From assembly GCA_964016885.1 (NCBI GenBank), contig OZ024743.1, positions 164,836,732-164,900,731 on the forward strand: a DNA stretch of 64,000 bases, written 5' to 3'. Of this stretch, positions 33,509 through 44,479 are shown piece by piece. The translations under genes and the position numbers were made by a program. The notes below the pieces were generated by a model that made no database searches, was not told where the DNA came from, and saw only the letters and a list, made by a program, of their open reading frames with translations. Within the stretch, counting starts at the first letter, position 1. Each line of letters opens with the position of its first letter. Source of the DNA: Eledone cirrhosa. Taxonomy: Eukaryota; Mollusca; Cephalopoda; Octopoda; Eledonidae.

Positions 33509-34463
33509 CTAGACATGAAAAATGCGCAAGCTCAAAAGTGCCACAGAATGTTATAATAAACCTTCAAAAGTGTGGGACTAGAGTTGTTGCTAAAAAATAT
33601 TGTAATCATTATATATCGTACATTCTGTGGCATCCTTTATAAAAATAGCTTAAACCAACGAAGCCTTTATTTTTACGCTATTTCACTTAGTTAATTCTTA
33701 GAGTGTAACATATAAAAAGAAATACATCTATGTTTAATGTAATAACAGCTATAAATAATTACGTAATATTATTATCATATACTCATAGTAACAAAATAAT
33801 TGTGTTGAAAATTAATATGATGCTTATATGAACGATCAAATTTATAATGATAATTTCTTAAATATACTAATAGTAAAATAATTTAGTTATCTATTGTTAC
33901 ATTTTCATAGAACTATAATATTAACAATCGTATTGCATTATCAAATTTTTATCACTACAAACTTTCATATTGGAATTACCTTAAGCCACTTATTATTACT
34001 TCGCTTTCGTACTTTTACAGCTGTAGATATTGCGCTGTATCTTATATCTAATATCAATATCTCATGGTAATTTGCATGCAGTGTAAAATAGGTTTATTAA
34101 TAACTTTAATATGAAATGTATTATACAGGGCTGCGGAGTCGGCCAAAAATTGACTGGCTCCAACTCAGGATCCGATATTCCCTTATTTCCTAAATTTCAG
34201 CTCCGCAGCTCTGTTATTATATTAATTAATTTATTTTATAGTTGTAAATCATATTTTTATATGTTACACTCTAAGAATTAACTAAGTGAAATAGCGTAAA
34301 AATAAAGGCTTCGTTGGTTTAAGCTATTTTTATAAAGGATGCCACAGAATGTACGATATATAATGATTACAATATTTTTTAGCAACAACTCTAGTCCCAC
34401 ACTTTTGAAGGTTTATTATAACATTCTGTGGCACTTTTGAGCTTGCGCATTTTTCATGTCTAG
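33509..34463. mobile_element. 955-bp non-coding element with 210-bp terminal inverted repeats
   Basis: 33,509-33,718 and 34,254-34,463 are almost perfect reverse complements, starting CTAGACATGAAAAATGCGCA. Within each arm CCACAGAATGT and its inverse ACATTCTGTGG form a sub-hairpin about 90 bp apart. The centre is AT-rich and non-coding. The target duplication is not clear (AAA/TAT flanks). It contains a nested hAT MITE. Confidence 0.85.
34126..34213. mobile_element. 88-bp hAT MITE nested in the long-TIR element
   Basis: Ends CAGGGCTGCGGAG and CTCCGCAGCTCTG are inverted repeats with one mismatch. Flanks GTATTATA (34,118-34,125) and TTATTATA (34,214-34,221) match at 7 of 8 bases, the 8-bp duplication length typical of hAT. 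Confidence 0.8.
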
Positions 34464-34491
34464 TATATATTTACACACACATATGTGTTAT

Positions 34492-34503
34492 GGGGGGGGG
34501 GGG
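34492..34503. repeat. G-run
   Basis: About 12 consecutive G. Confidence 0.9.
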
Positions 34504-34636
34504 CGTTCTTTAGCAGACGATATATGTTACCATCAAAGCCTATTTTCTACATATGTCTAAAGAAATCACAGATGCTTTTATAGAAGTTGTATACAAAAAG
34601 AAAAACGGTATTTTTAAAAGATATTATTTGAATATG

Positions 34637-34751
34637 TTCAAATCCCGCCGAGGTTAACTTTGCCTTTCATCCTTACGGGGTCGATAAAATAAAGTACCAG
34701 TAATACACTGGTTAATTGCTGGCCTTGTGTCAAAAGTAGAAACAATTATTT
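34637..34751 (+). mobile_element. SINE, 5' truncated
   Basis: Starts inside the B-box (GTTCAAATCCCGCCGAGG) and runs to AAGTAGAAACAATTATT. Confidence 0.9.
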
Positions 34752-34966
34752 GAATATATTATTTTCCGCTGTTATTTGAATTAACACAGAAAATATTTTT
34801 TTTGTAATGTTTCTCGTTTTTTTTTTAATACCATCTGAAATCTCAATATTTTCTACATATGTCTAAAATTAATTACACCTAATATACATTCATATAAAGA
34901 GATCATTTAAAACAACTTTACTGAGTGAACAATACATTCTATAGTTGTTTCTATTTCGGAAAGAGT

Positions 34967-35374
34967 GTGGTGTGTAATAATTGTTTCTACTTTTGGCATA
35001 AGGCCAGCAATTATTCCAGTGCATTACTGGTATTTTATTTTATCGTGGTGTGTAATAATTGTTTCTACTTTAGGCACAAGGCCAGCAATTACCCAGTGCA
35101 TTACTGGTACTTTATTTTATCGACCCCGTAAGGATGAAAGGCAAAGTCAACCTCGGCAGGATTTGAACTCAGATCGTAAAGGGACGTAACTATGCTGGAA
35201 AGCATGGCGTCCGACCCTCTACCGATACTGCCAATCCACTGCCCTGTCGTGGGCGGTGGATTGGCAGTATCGGTAGAGGGTCGGACGCCATGCTTTCCAG
35301 CATAGTTACGTCCCTTTACGATCTGAGTTCAAATCCTGCCGAGGTTGACTTTGCCTTTCGTGGTGTGTAATAAT
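34967..35374. mobile_element. Composite SINE cluster with a triplicated 15-bp target site
   Basis: GTGGTGTGTAATAAT occurs at 34,967-34,981, 35,045-35,059 and 35,360-35,374. Between the first two is a 63-bp 5'-truncated minus-strand SINE. Between the last two are a nearly full minus-strand SINE (35,060-about 35,245) and a head-to-head plus-strand SINE cut at CCTTTC (about 35,250-35,359). Confidence 0.9.
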
Positions 35375-35379
35375 ATCAC

Positions 35380-38165
35380 TTCAAATGCCTAGAAAATGTT
35401 CCAGATCATTATATGGAAGGTCATCTTCAGAAACTAAGTGAAAGAAAACACAGCGATCTGAAGAAAGTGAAGAAGTTCGGCATGCTCGTCTAGCTGCTAA
35501 CAGAGCCCAAACAGCTTTAGCACGAGCACACCATTTGGATGAAAGGGAACAAAGGACTGCTACTACACGAGAACAACAAATTAAGGAACAGCAGCAAATC
35601 AGACGAAATGCTAATCAAGCACATCGTTCTACTGCCCGAGCAGGAGAACAAGCTGCAAGTAACATGAACTGGCTGATGGGTGCTTTTTCTTACGACCCCC
35701 AAAAGGACTACAGCAGTAATCCACAAATCGCCATTGGGAAAATGAACAAATGCTGCCAGTATTGTGGTGCCAAGAAGTGGGCAGCAGAAACACCTAGTCT
35801 ATGCTGCTCAAAAGGCAAAGTGAGTCTTAAAGCAATACAAGAACCTCCTGAATTTCTGAAGAATCTGCTCCTTCAGCATACACCAGAAGCACGACACTTC
35901 AATAAATACATCATAAAATATAATTCTGCCTTTCAAATGACATCTTTTGGGGCTGACAGGAATGTGACTGACTTTAGATTCTGTACAACTTATAAAATTC
36001 AGGGACAGTATTTCCACTTAATGGGTGGACTTCTGCCATTTTCACAGGAGCCTCAGAAATTTGTGCAGGTTTACTTGATGGGTGGAAATGAAACAGAGGC
36101 ACAACAGAGATGTACCAATGTCCATGGTGGATTGCAGTTCTACATAGTCATGAAGTTATAAGAAATACTTCATCAACATCACATGTACGTCAGTACATTT
36201 AAATATGCACTGGAGCATATGAACAAAACCAGAGAACGTAAAATCATCATTAGGGCAGACAAACGCCCAAATTCAGGACATGAACGCAGATTCAATGCAC
36301 CTGTCACTGATGAAGTTGCAATTATAATGGTTGATGAACAGCATGAACGACGTGACATTGTTTTGTAAAAATGAAGTGGACATTTGGAGTGAATATGAGA
36401 AACTCATAGAGCCTATGATTCACTCCAATATCCGCTCATCTTCTGGAATGGTCAAGATGGATATCATTTTCAGCTACGGCAGATCAGCCCAGGAACGGGA
36501 CAAGAAAGTGGCCGATCAATCAGCTGCAAAGAATGCTATGCTTATCATTTCATGGTACTTGATCACTTCAACCAAGTTCTGCGATTCAAAGAAGTAACCA
36601 GCCAGTTCATGGTGGACAAATATGCCAAAATTGAAACAGAAAGATTGGGTTTTCTGCAAAGGAATCAAACTAAGTTGAGGGCAGATAACTACATCCACCT
36701 TAGAGATGCCATCAATTCTGATGTTGACCCAAGAAATATTGGCCAGCCAGTCATACTGCCATCAAGCTTCACGGGAGAACCACGTACACAAGATACAATG
36801 GTCTATGTCAGAAAATTTGGTTCGACCAGATCTCTTCATTACACTTACATGCAATTAAAACTGGTCAGAAATATCAAATGAATTATTTCAAAATCGAAAA
36901 CCAAAGGATCGACATGATCTCATTGCTCGGGATTTCCATGAAAAGCAAAAAAAAAACTCAGCTGGCTCCTAAAAGAAGGAAGAATCTTTGGTGAGCTTAG
37001 TGCTTGGATGACCACTATTGAGTGGAAGAAGAGAGGTCTTCCTCACTCTCACACACTAATCTGGTACAAGGAGAAGATAAGACCAGATGATGTTGATAAG
37101 ATCATTTCAGCAGAGTTGCCTGATAAAGGTGGTGATCCAGAGCTCTTTGAAACCATCAAGTCCAAACTCATTCATGGTCCATGTGGAGTCATCAATCCAG
37201 CCTCTCCCTGCATGAAAGATCAAACATACAGCAAACATTATCCTAAAGCTTTTATTCGGGAAACTCGGACTGACAATAATGGATACCTATTTTACCAGAA
37301 CATGGAGGCAATACTGCAAGCCTAACAGTTCGAGGAGAGGAGCTGACCATAAACAATCAGTGGGTCGACCCACACAACAAATTGTTGTGTAAACTTTTAA
37401 AAGCTCATATCAATGTTGAGTATTGCAGCTCCGTCAAGGCAATCCTATATGTCACAAAATATATCAACAAGGGCAGAGACATGGCTACCTTTATTACTGA
37501 CAAAGAACTCAATGATGGTGGGCTGGATGAGGTCAAACGGTATCAAACAGGTCGATACATCTCCAGCAATGAAGGTATCTGGCGAATCTTTGGATTTGAT
37601 ATACACCAACGCCACCCAACAGTGGTCAACCTCGCAGTCCATATGGAAAATGGACAGAGAGTGTACTTCACTGAGATCACTGCTCATCAGTTGGCACAAG
37701 CATCACATGACACTACACTAACTGCTTTCTTTAAACTCTGCCAGAATGATGAATTTGCTCGATCCCTCCTATATGCTGAAGTCCCAACATACTACACCAG
37801 GACTAATTGCAAGACCTGGAATCGAAGAAAACAGGGTCACTTAGTGGAAGGTCATGAAGTCAAGTCAAGTGATGCTATTGGGCGTGTTTACAATGTCCAT
37901 CCCAACAACAGAGAATGTTTTTATTTACGGCTACATCTGCATACTGTTCGAGGACCAACGTCATTTGAGGATCTTAGGTGCTTCAGAGGAGGGGAGTGCG
38001 CAACATACCAAGAAGCATGTAAACAGCATGAACTCCTGCATGACAATGGACACTGGAAGAAGTGCCTAAAAGAAGCACCAATCACTCAAGTAGCCAGCTA
38101 AATAAGACGATTATTTGCTATTATGCTCACAGCATGTGGAATTTATGAAGCTCATCTACTCTGGC
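35380..38165 (+). mobile_element. Helitron copy 3, 3' truncated (no helicase)
   Basis: A plus-strand Helitron with N-terminal region, Rep domain and YxxxY, ending abruptly around 38,165 before the helicase. It begins just after the SINE cluster. Neither terminus is recognised. Base composition is less AT-rich than the flanks. Confidence 0.85.
35380..38165 (+). pseudogene. Helitron copy 3 Rep protein remnant
   Basis: Plus-strand pieces in several frames: an R/Q-rich N-terminus with EQQQIRRNANQAHRSTAR, the finger CCQYCGAKKWAAE then CC (about 35,750), FQMTSFGADRNVTDFRF and TYKIQGQYFHLMGGLLP (35,930-36,030), and LRADNYIHLRDAIN (36,680). Then come TIEWKKRGLPHSHTLIWYKE (37,014), IHGPCGVINPASPCMKD (37,172), YVTKYINKG with both catalytic tyrosines (37,447) and LRLHLHTVRGPTSFEDLR (37,926). 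The HUH site reads H-S-H; the middle residue is normally hydrophobic. At least five frame breaks make it a pseudogene. It stops near FAIMLTACGIYEAHLLW. Confidence 0.85.
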
Positions 38166-38940
38166 AGGAGATACGGTACGAAGTACGGAGATATTGTTTA
38201 CATTTATCGTGTATAAGTTTCGTTTTATCCAAATTAATTAATAATCTGTATTTAACTTGATTTATAGTATTGAATACAGTAAAATTTGGTTAAATCGAAA
38301 TAATAATACTCTCAAGTGTAAATATAACTAATAATTAATCCTATATGTAATTGACAAACATTGATTTAAATAGTATTGTTTATAATATTTATATTTCTAA
38401 ACATATAAAATGCATATACAGATGCTAATATCCAAGTAAGTTAAGTTTAATAATATCCTATTTACTATATTTGTAAGCACCATTGTTAGTTAATAATATT
38501 TATAATTTTGAATTTTATAACTAAATTATTGAATGCATTTACTAATTTAAATATGCTCCAGATTATCATTGAAAATATGTTATATTATTTTATATTATTC
38601 TATATTGTTTTAATTTTGATATAATATAATAGTATAATTTCTTTCAAATATTATAGAGTAAAAATTTCACGGTATTTAATTGATCGTTTAAACCTAACTT
38701 AATATTTGAAAAAAAAACGGCCACGCATGATGTACCCCCATTCTTCTTTTCCTTATCTAGTTATATTATACCATCTATATCTCCCTCTCTTCGTTTTTAT
38801 CTTCATCTCTCTATCTTTTCTTTTTCTCTTCTATTTAGCTCTCTCTCACTTTTTTTTTCTCTAATACGGATATTTACATATTTAGTTATTTAAATATTTA
38901 ACATTTACGTACTTATGTGTTTATGTATTTTATTTATCTA
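38166..38940. other. AT-rich stretch, nothing recognised
   Basis: Very AT-rich with a CT-rich patch (38,750-38,860). No element ends or coding signal seen. Confidence 0.6.
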
Positions 38941-39803
38941 CTAGCAGCTGAGCCCGGTTGCACCCGGGGCCACTTTTTATTAAGTTAATAATTTGAAAAA
39001 TATTATTGAAAGTTTATTATAAAGAAGCAGTTTCAGGAAAAAAATAGAAATATGCACTTGGGGCTGGACGGCGTACAATGAGAAGTGGAGCGACGTGAAA
39101 AGCGTTGTTTATTAACAGCGAAATAGCAATGTCGATGATATGCAATTTGAAAAATACTACTTACTGTTAGTGGTGGTTAACATGTATTAGAATTAAAATA
39201 AAAACACGCGTCCCTTCTTCGCAATTTAAGGGTTTTATTTCTTTTGCTGGAAAACAGTGACCGTACTGCAGAATCGATTTCATAAAACGGTACTGTGAAA
39301 ATGAAACGTACTGTAGAAGGCAACAGTTTATTAATCTGCATTTTCAAACTTGCATATCATCGACATTGCTATTTCGCTGTTAATAAACAACGCTTTTCAT
39401 GTCGCTCCACTTCTCATTGTACGCCGTCCAGCCCCAAGTACATATTTCTATTTTTTTTCCTGAAACTGCTTCTTTATAATAAACTAACAATAATATTTTT
39501 CAAATTATTGGTACTGTATGTTAACAGCGAAAGAACGTTGATGAGTTTAAAAATTTGTATGAAATTGTAAATAACTCATCCAAGTATTAGAACAGGGGGA
39601 AATAACTCACCGAACGCGATAGTAAATTGACCGTTTGAGGGCCCTAGGGACCACATTTTTCAAGTTAGAGATTTGAAACCTCGTCTATTTGCTTCCTTGG
39701 CACTTTTTACATAGGTGTGTAAATTTTCATGTCCGTCCGACTACGTCTACTACCGTGCACATCTGAATTTCAACCACCACCCATTTCACAAATATATATT
39801 AGA
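38941..39803 (-). mobile_element. Non-autonomous Helitron, copy a
   Basis: On the minus strand it starts TCTAATATATATTTGTGAAA, preceded by A (39,804). It ends with a GC-rich hairpin (CCCGGGTGCAACCGGG) about 10 nt before CTAG (38,941-38,944), followed by T. These are the Helitron rules (A|TC ... hairpin ... CTRR|T). It is 863 bp, non-coding, and has its own internal inverted arms (about 38,985-39,155 and 39,350-39,510). Confidence 0.8.
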
Positions 39804-39956
39804 TTTATCTATTTCTTTTCTACACACCCTCTCCATTATATGTAGTTTGTCATGTTAGTACTTATGGTATATAAATATTGAGTTTTGTTATAATTAATCA
39901 CTGCCAAGACTGGAATTGAACCATTAGCACAGTTGAGGTATGTCATACATCAATAT

Positions 39957-40028
39957 ATATATTTTATCTGATGAGGACGTACTCAGGAAACAGCACAGTA
40001 CCTCCGAAATATATATAATAAAATATAT
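39957..40028 (+). ncRNA. Hammerhead-ribozyme-like motif (type I, minimal)
   Basis: Core CTGATGA at 39,968-39,974 is followed directly by GGACGTAC (39,975-39,982), which pairs with GTACCTCC (39,998-40,005) in 7 of 8 positions, then GAAA at 40,006-40,009. ATATATTTTAT (39,957-39,967) pairs over 11 bp with ATAAAATATAT (40,018-40,028) as stem I. Stem III is 2 bp with a palindromic loop, and the predicted cleavage triplet is AUA after 40,017 (NUH rule). PLEs are known to carry minimal hammerheads, and a PLE coding fragment begins 110 bp downstream. Stem I is AT-rich, so part of the fit could be chance. Confidence 0.55.
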
Positions 40029-40065
40029 TTGAGTACATGGATGTCTATATTTATTAATATTTTGA

Positions 40066-40071
<6 letters not shown>

Positions 40072-40129
<58 letters not shown>
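40072..40129. repeat. (AT)n microsatellite
   Basis: About 58 bp of AT dinucleotides between the hammerhead-like motif and the PLE coding fragment. Confidence 0.95.
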
Positions 40130-40136
40130 CCCAAGC

Positions 40137-40600
40137 AATATCCAATCGAATAATTGTAACTGTAGAAATAAATCCAACTGTCCGTTAAATAACAACTGCT
40201 TAGCAAAAATGTAGTTTATAATTGTAATGTTAAAACTAATTGTAATGTTAAAACTAATTTAAATTCATTTAATTATGTCGGTTCTACCTCTACAGAATTT
40301 AAATCCCGCTTCAATAATCATAAAAACTCTTTTACGGATCCAAACAAAAAATCTTCAACTTCGTTATCTAGCCTATTATGGGACCTAAAACGAGATAATG
40401 TTGAATATTCGCTGATTTGGAATATTATTTCAAAAGCTACTCCTTTTAACTCCTCTTCAGAAAATTGTGATCTTTGTATAGAGGAAATATTCTTTATATT
40501 AAAGACCAAAAATTCCCTTAATTTAAGGAATAATTTATTCAGTTGCTGCAGACATAGATTGAACTCAACGTTTAAATATAAATATAAATTTAAAATGTAG
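40137..40600 (+). pseudogene. Penelope-like element GIY-YIG endonuclease remnant
   Basis: Plus-strand text: CNCRNKSNCPLNNNCLAK (about 40,158-40,211), then after a 1-nt shift VVYNCNVKTN. From about 40,270 comes NYVGSTSTEFKSRFNNHKNS, STSLSSLLWDLKRDN, WNIISKATPFNSSSENCDLC and NNLFSCCRHRLNS, ending at TAG (40,598). The cysteine-rich linker, VVY, NYVGST..FKxRxxxH and the W/C-rich end are the GIY-YIG module of PLEs. A 17-bp direct repeat (TAATGTTAAAACTAATT, 40,225-40,259) interrupts the frame. The RT is missing. Confidence 0.8.
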
Positions 40601-40732
40601 TATAATTAATTAAGTAATTTGGTTAATATATGAAACCTGTCGATAAATCATTAGATTCCTTCACCTTTTTCATTTTCTTTGGTTAAGTACTCAAGTATAA
40701 ATTTTCTTCCTAAATATAATAAACTATTCTAG

Positions 40733-41125
40733 AAAAGTTTATCCTTTCAATATCTTGAATGAAATATACGTAAGATAAATCTCTATACTAAATATATTAA
40801 ACATATTATTTTAGCTTAAAATATTCTATAATATTTTAAAATATTTTGATATTTTGATATCTGTAGAATCCTTGTTTTTTAAGTTATATTGATATAATAT
40901 TTTATTTATTTTTCATTAGGTTTGTTTTTATTCTGATAGCTTCTCATAATTTTCAAAAGTTTATCCTTTCACTATCTTGATTAAAATATACGTAAGATAA
41001 ATTTCTATATTAAATCTATTAAACATATTATTTTAGCTTGAAATATTCTATAATATTTTAAAATATTTTAATATTTTGATATTTGTAGAATTCGTTTGCC
41101 TTTTAAGTTATATTGATATAATTAT
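40733..41125. repeat. Two-copy tandem duplication, about 223-bp period
   Basis: AAAAGTTTATCCTTTCA... at 40,733 recurs at 40,956, and the following 160 bp match closely (ATATACGTAAGATAAAT; TATTATTTTAGCTT). AT-rich, non-coding. Confidence 0.85.
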
Positions 41126-42274
41126 ATTTCCAAAATACAATCCTTTTGTATTTTATATACTCAATTGTACTATGTAATATATTGATGTATACTTATCTCT
41201 ATACGATTATGTATCTATATATGTGTATTAACATACATATACATGTGTTATATGCTTTTTTATGAATATATGTCTGTCTGTATATATGCATGAGTGACGC
41301 GTGTCTACCAATTGGGTGAAGATGCACACACATATTTATATATGTATAGCTAAGAATTGTGTGTGTGCATGCTTACCCATGCAGTTTTGATTGCAGATAT
41401 GCATAATTTAACAGCCATAAATGCATGAAAGTTAATCCTATATATTTATATATATATACTAACATTTTTTATTTAATAACACAAGGAATGTATAGCAGTA
41501 ATAAAAAAAATCACTTATGCTTTGTATGTATATGTTATATGCGGGAGTAGATATAATGTGTATTTTCCGAGTGTGTGTGTATATATATATTTATGTATCT
41601 TTGCCTATGTGTACGTGATATACGATGGGTAATTTCTCTAGCAGTATATATATTTTGTAATGTTTAAATTCCAATTTTTAATATATTGATCTCAATTTTT
41701 AAACTAAATATCTAATCATAATTAAACAATGATTAATTTCTCATATTATATATATATATTCCATTCATGAATATTAATATTTTTAATTTTATTTATTCAT
41801 TTCGTCTCAATTGTTAACTCAACTTAATATGACATGACTTAAGATTTTCGTTCTCTCCCCCTCTCTCTATCTCTATATTTCTCTCTCTTCAGTTTTTTCT
41901 CTCTGTCTGGTGGTTTTATATCTCTGTTGTTTTCCTCTGTTTTCTTTTTTCTTTTTTCTTTTCTTTCTTCTTTTTTCTTTATTTATCTCTCCCTTTCTTT
42001 TTTCCACGTTTCTCTCTATCTCTCCGTCTTTTTACTTATCCTGAACACAACAACTTACTAAAATAAACAAACCACTCTCCTGATGTCGTCCAAAAGTAAT
42101 GGTCGCATTTTGAAAGGGTACGTCAATGTTTATTTATAAAACTGGTATATATTGTATTTTGTCTTATGAAGGCATACCATAATTTAACTTGGTATCCTTG
42201 AAATATGTATAATGAAATAAATATGGTTTTATAAATATAGTTTCCATTTGTTAATATCGTATATATATATATAT
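41126..42274. other. AT-rich stretch, nothing recognised
   Basis: TA-rich, then CT-rich sequence at 41,860-42,030. An AATAAATATGG near 42,218 could be the end of some transcript, but there is no supporting coding signal. Confidence 0.5.
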
Positions 42275-42970
42275 ATATTGTTATACTTTGGGAGGGTCAT
42301 GTTGCCAATAAGAAACACACGCACCAGTTGCTTTCACTTCAATTTATTATAATAAATTTATAAATTTAGGAATTTATAAATTTCTGGTTGTTTGGTTGGT
42401 TCCACAACCAGATAGTTGTTTATATATTTCAAAGTTCTTTCGTCACACATTCTGTGACCTCTTCAGTGACTGGGGATTCTTTTCTTTGTTTTGTTTTGTT
42501 TGTTTTTGTGCCTCTCCTTTGTTCTGTCCTACGCCATTTTGTTTCTGTGTGTGTGTTGTGTGCTCAGTCTCAGAGAGACACAACACACACACAGAGCACA
42601 CAACACACACAGAAACAAAATGGCGTAGGACAGAACAAAGGAGAGGCACAAAAACAAACAAAACAAAACAAAGAAAAGAATCCCCAGTCACTGAAGAGGT
42701 GACAGAATGTGTGACGAAAGAACTTTGACAATATATAAACAACTATCTGGTTGTGGAACCAACCAACCAACCAGAAATTTATAAATTCCTAAATTTATAA
42801 ATTTATTATAATAAATTTATTATAATAAATTTATTATAATAAATTGAAGTGAAAACAACTGGTGCGTGTGTTTCTTATTGGCAACATGACCCTCCCAAAG
42901 TATAACAATATCGGTTTCAACACACGATTTCAGATAAAGAATCTTGCTAAACAAATTCAGAAACGAAATA
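42275..42970. mobile_element. Fold-back PLE derivative, copy A (arms only)
   Basis: Left arm 42,275-42,565 and right arm 42,594-42,911 are near-perfect reverse complements around a 28-nt centre. The right arm has about 27 bp of extra TTATTATAATAAATT repeats. Both outer ends read CCCAAAGTATAACAATAT. The right side continues for about 55 bp (ATCTTGCTAAACAAATTCAG), shared with copy B, to an (AT)n. No coding region is left. The arms are the same sequence that flanks a GIY-YIG gene in copy B. Confidence 0.85.
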
Positions 42971-43004
42971 TATATATATATATATATATGGGGGGGGGGG
43001 GGTA
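42968..43004. repeat. (AT)n and G-run
   Basis: (TA)n directly followed by about 12 G at the right end of copy A. Confidence 0.9.
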
Positions 43005-43259
43005 CCATCACTACACAAGATACAGAAGATTAAACTAGCTCACTTGCAACAAGAATCAACGCCGTTTTCTAACTCGAGATGATTATTGACATACACTGAT
43101 TACAAAACACCCACAGGAATCGATTTTTATGGGAAATCCGTAAGTCGACTTCTGAATTCTAATGGTTATGTGAGTTTTGCGTCTGTGTAAGTATGCGGGT
43201 TCGTACGTATGTAGGGTGTGTGTATATGTGTACATCGTGTTTTGGTTGACGGAGTCTCC

Positions 43260-43620
43260 GAACATAAGTGTATTTACATGTAAGTATGTGTGTGCGCTTG
43301 TTATATACGTATTTATTTATTTATATACGTTTATTTAATTATATGTATACACGCACACACACACATATATATATATATATTTTTTTTTTAATATATATTT
43401 TTATGTGTATTTGGTGTATACATTCGTATGCCTGCGGGTACAGGCATTGCGTGGGTTCTGTATGTGCGTGGGGGGTTTGGGGGGGGGGGGGGTTGTGTAC
43501 GTGCGTGTATTTGTATACATATGGCGAGTGTTTTCGCGTATGCTTGTGTATGTACGTATATGGATGCGTGTATGTATTTATTTAATTTCATTTACCTCTG
43601 TATTTTATTTACTTTATTCT
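43260..43620. repeat. TATG/TG low complexity with G-run
   Basis: TATGTG-rich sequence with a G-rich run near 43,470-43,492. Artefactual frames only. Confidence 0.7.
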
Positions 43621-43654
43621 TAACTCTGAAGCCGAGAATCATTCGGTTTCCTAG

Positions 43655-43925
43655 TTAGAATTTTAGTTTACGGCTTCAGTTATACTATTTACGTGATTTT
43701 GTCTTTGCGTGCAATTGTTCTCCACGCTCCACATATGACGTATTATCTTCGTTTTTACCGTTCATTGCCAGAGAACGTCTCTATGACAACCTAATAGAAT
43801 ATTAGTCTACGACTTCTTTTAAACCATAAACGTGGTTTTGTTTTTGCGTGTAATTGTTTTTCACCGCTCCAAATAATGACGTATTATATTCGTTTTTTCC
43901 CGTTCTTTGCCAGGGAACGTTTTCA
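43655..43925. repeat. Two-copy tandem duplication, about 140-bp period, possible solo LTR
   Basis: TAGAATTTTAGTTTACGGCT (43,655) recurs as TAGAATATTAGTCTACGAC (43,795). Later words also recur (TTGCGTGCAATTGTT; TGACGTATTAT; GAACGT). AATAAATATTTGC follows at about 44,085. A tandem-repeat U3 followed by a polyadenylation signal would suit a solo LTR, but no ends are proven. Confidence 0.5.
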
Positions 43926-44224
43926 CGAATCAAAGTATCGTCTTCCCGTCTTCCTCCAGTTGCAACGTTTTTTGAAATATTCACTTCTGCGTTCACAGAT
44001 TGACTTTGTTAGTTTTAGAAGATCCCGTTAAGGGTGAACGCAGCGATTCTTTGCTTAAACTTTAATCTGTTATTTTAATAAATATTTGCTCTACGGTTCT
44101 TATATATTTGATATATATTTATCCTTATCGAGCCCTCTTTGAATTTTAGTCTTCAAATTTATTATTATTACTATTCTTTGATTAAACTTTAATCTGTTAT
44201 TTTAATAAATATATATATATATAA

Positions 44225-44419
44225 AAACAAATAACGAAACGAAATTAAATTTCGTTTCGTTTGTAACTCACTTTTGTATGACTGACGCTCAAACAATTAA
44301 GTCAAAGATGTACATCCATATATGTATACTGAAATACTAGTATGTATATGAATACACACACGTATACATATGTAGATGTACCAAGTTTTTTTTTTTCACT
44401 GATCACTTTGACTTAATTG

Positions 44420-44421
<2 letters not shown>
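44225..44421. repeat. Short palindrome and fold-back repeat
   Basis: A palindrome lies at about 44,233-44,260 (GAAACGAAATT, A, AATTTCGTTTC). Next to it, AACAATTAAGTCAAAG (44,292-44,307) is matched by CTTTGACTTAATTGTT (44,406-44,421). An (AT)n follows. Confidence 0.8.

Positions 44422-44479
<58 letters not shown>

Noticed and set aside
42059..42250. Possible 3' exon with AATAAA
   Set aside because: AATAAA is expected often in such AT-rich DNA, and no coding signal or splice context supports it.
42388..42770. Near-identical open frames on opposite strands
   Set aside because: A consequence of the palindrome at 42,275-42,911, not of two genes.
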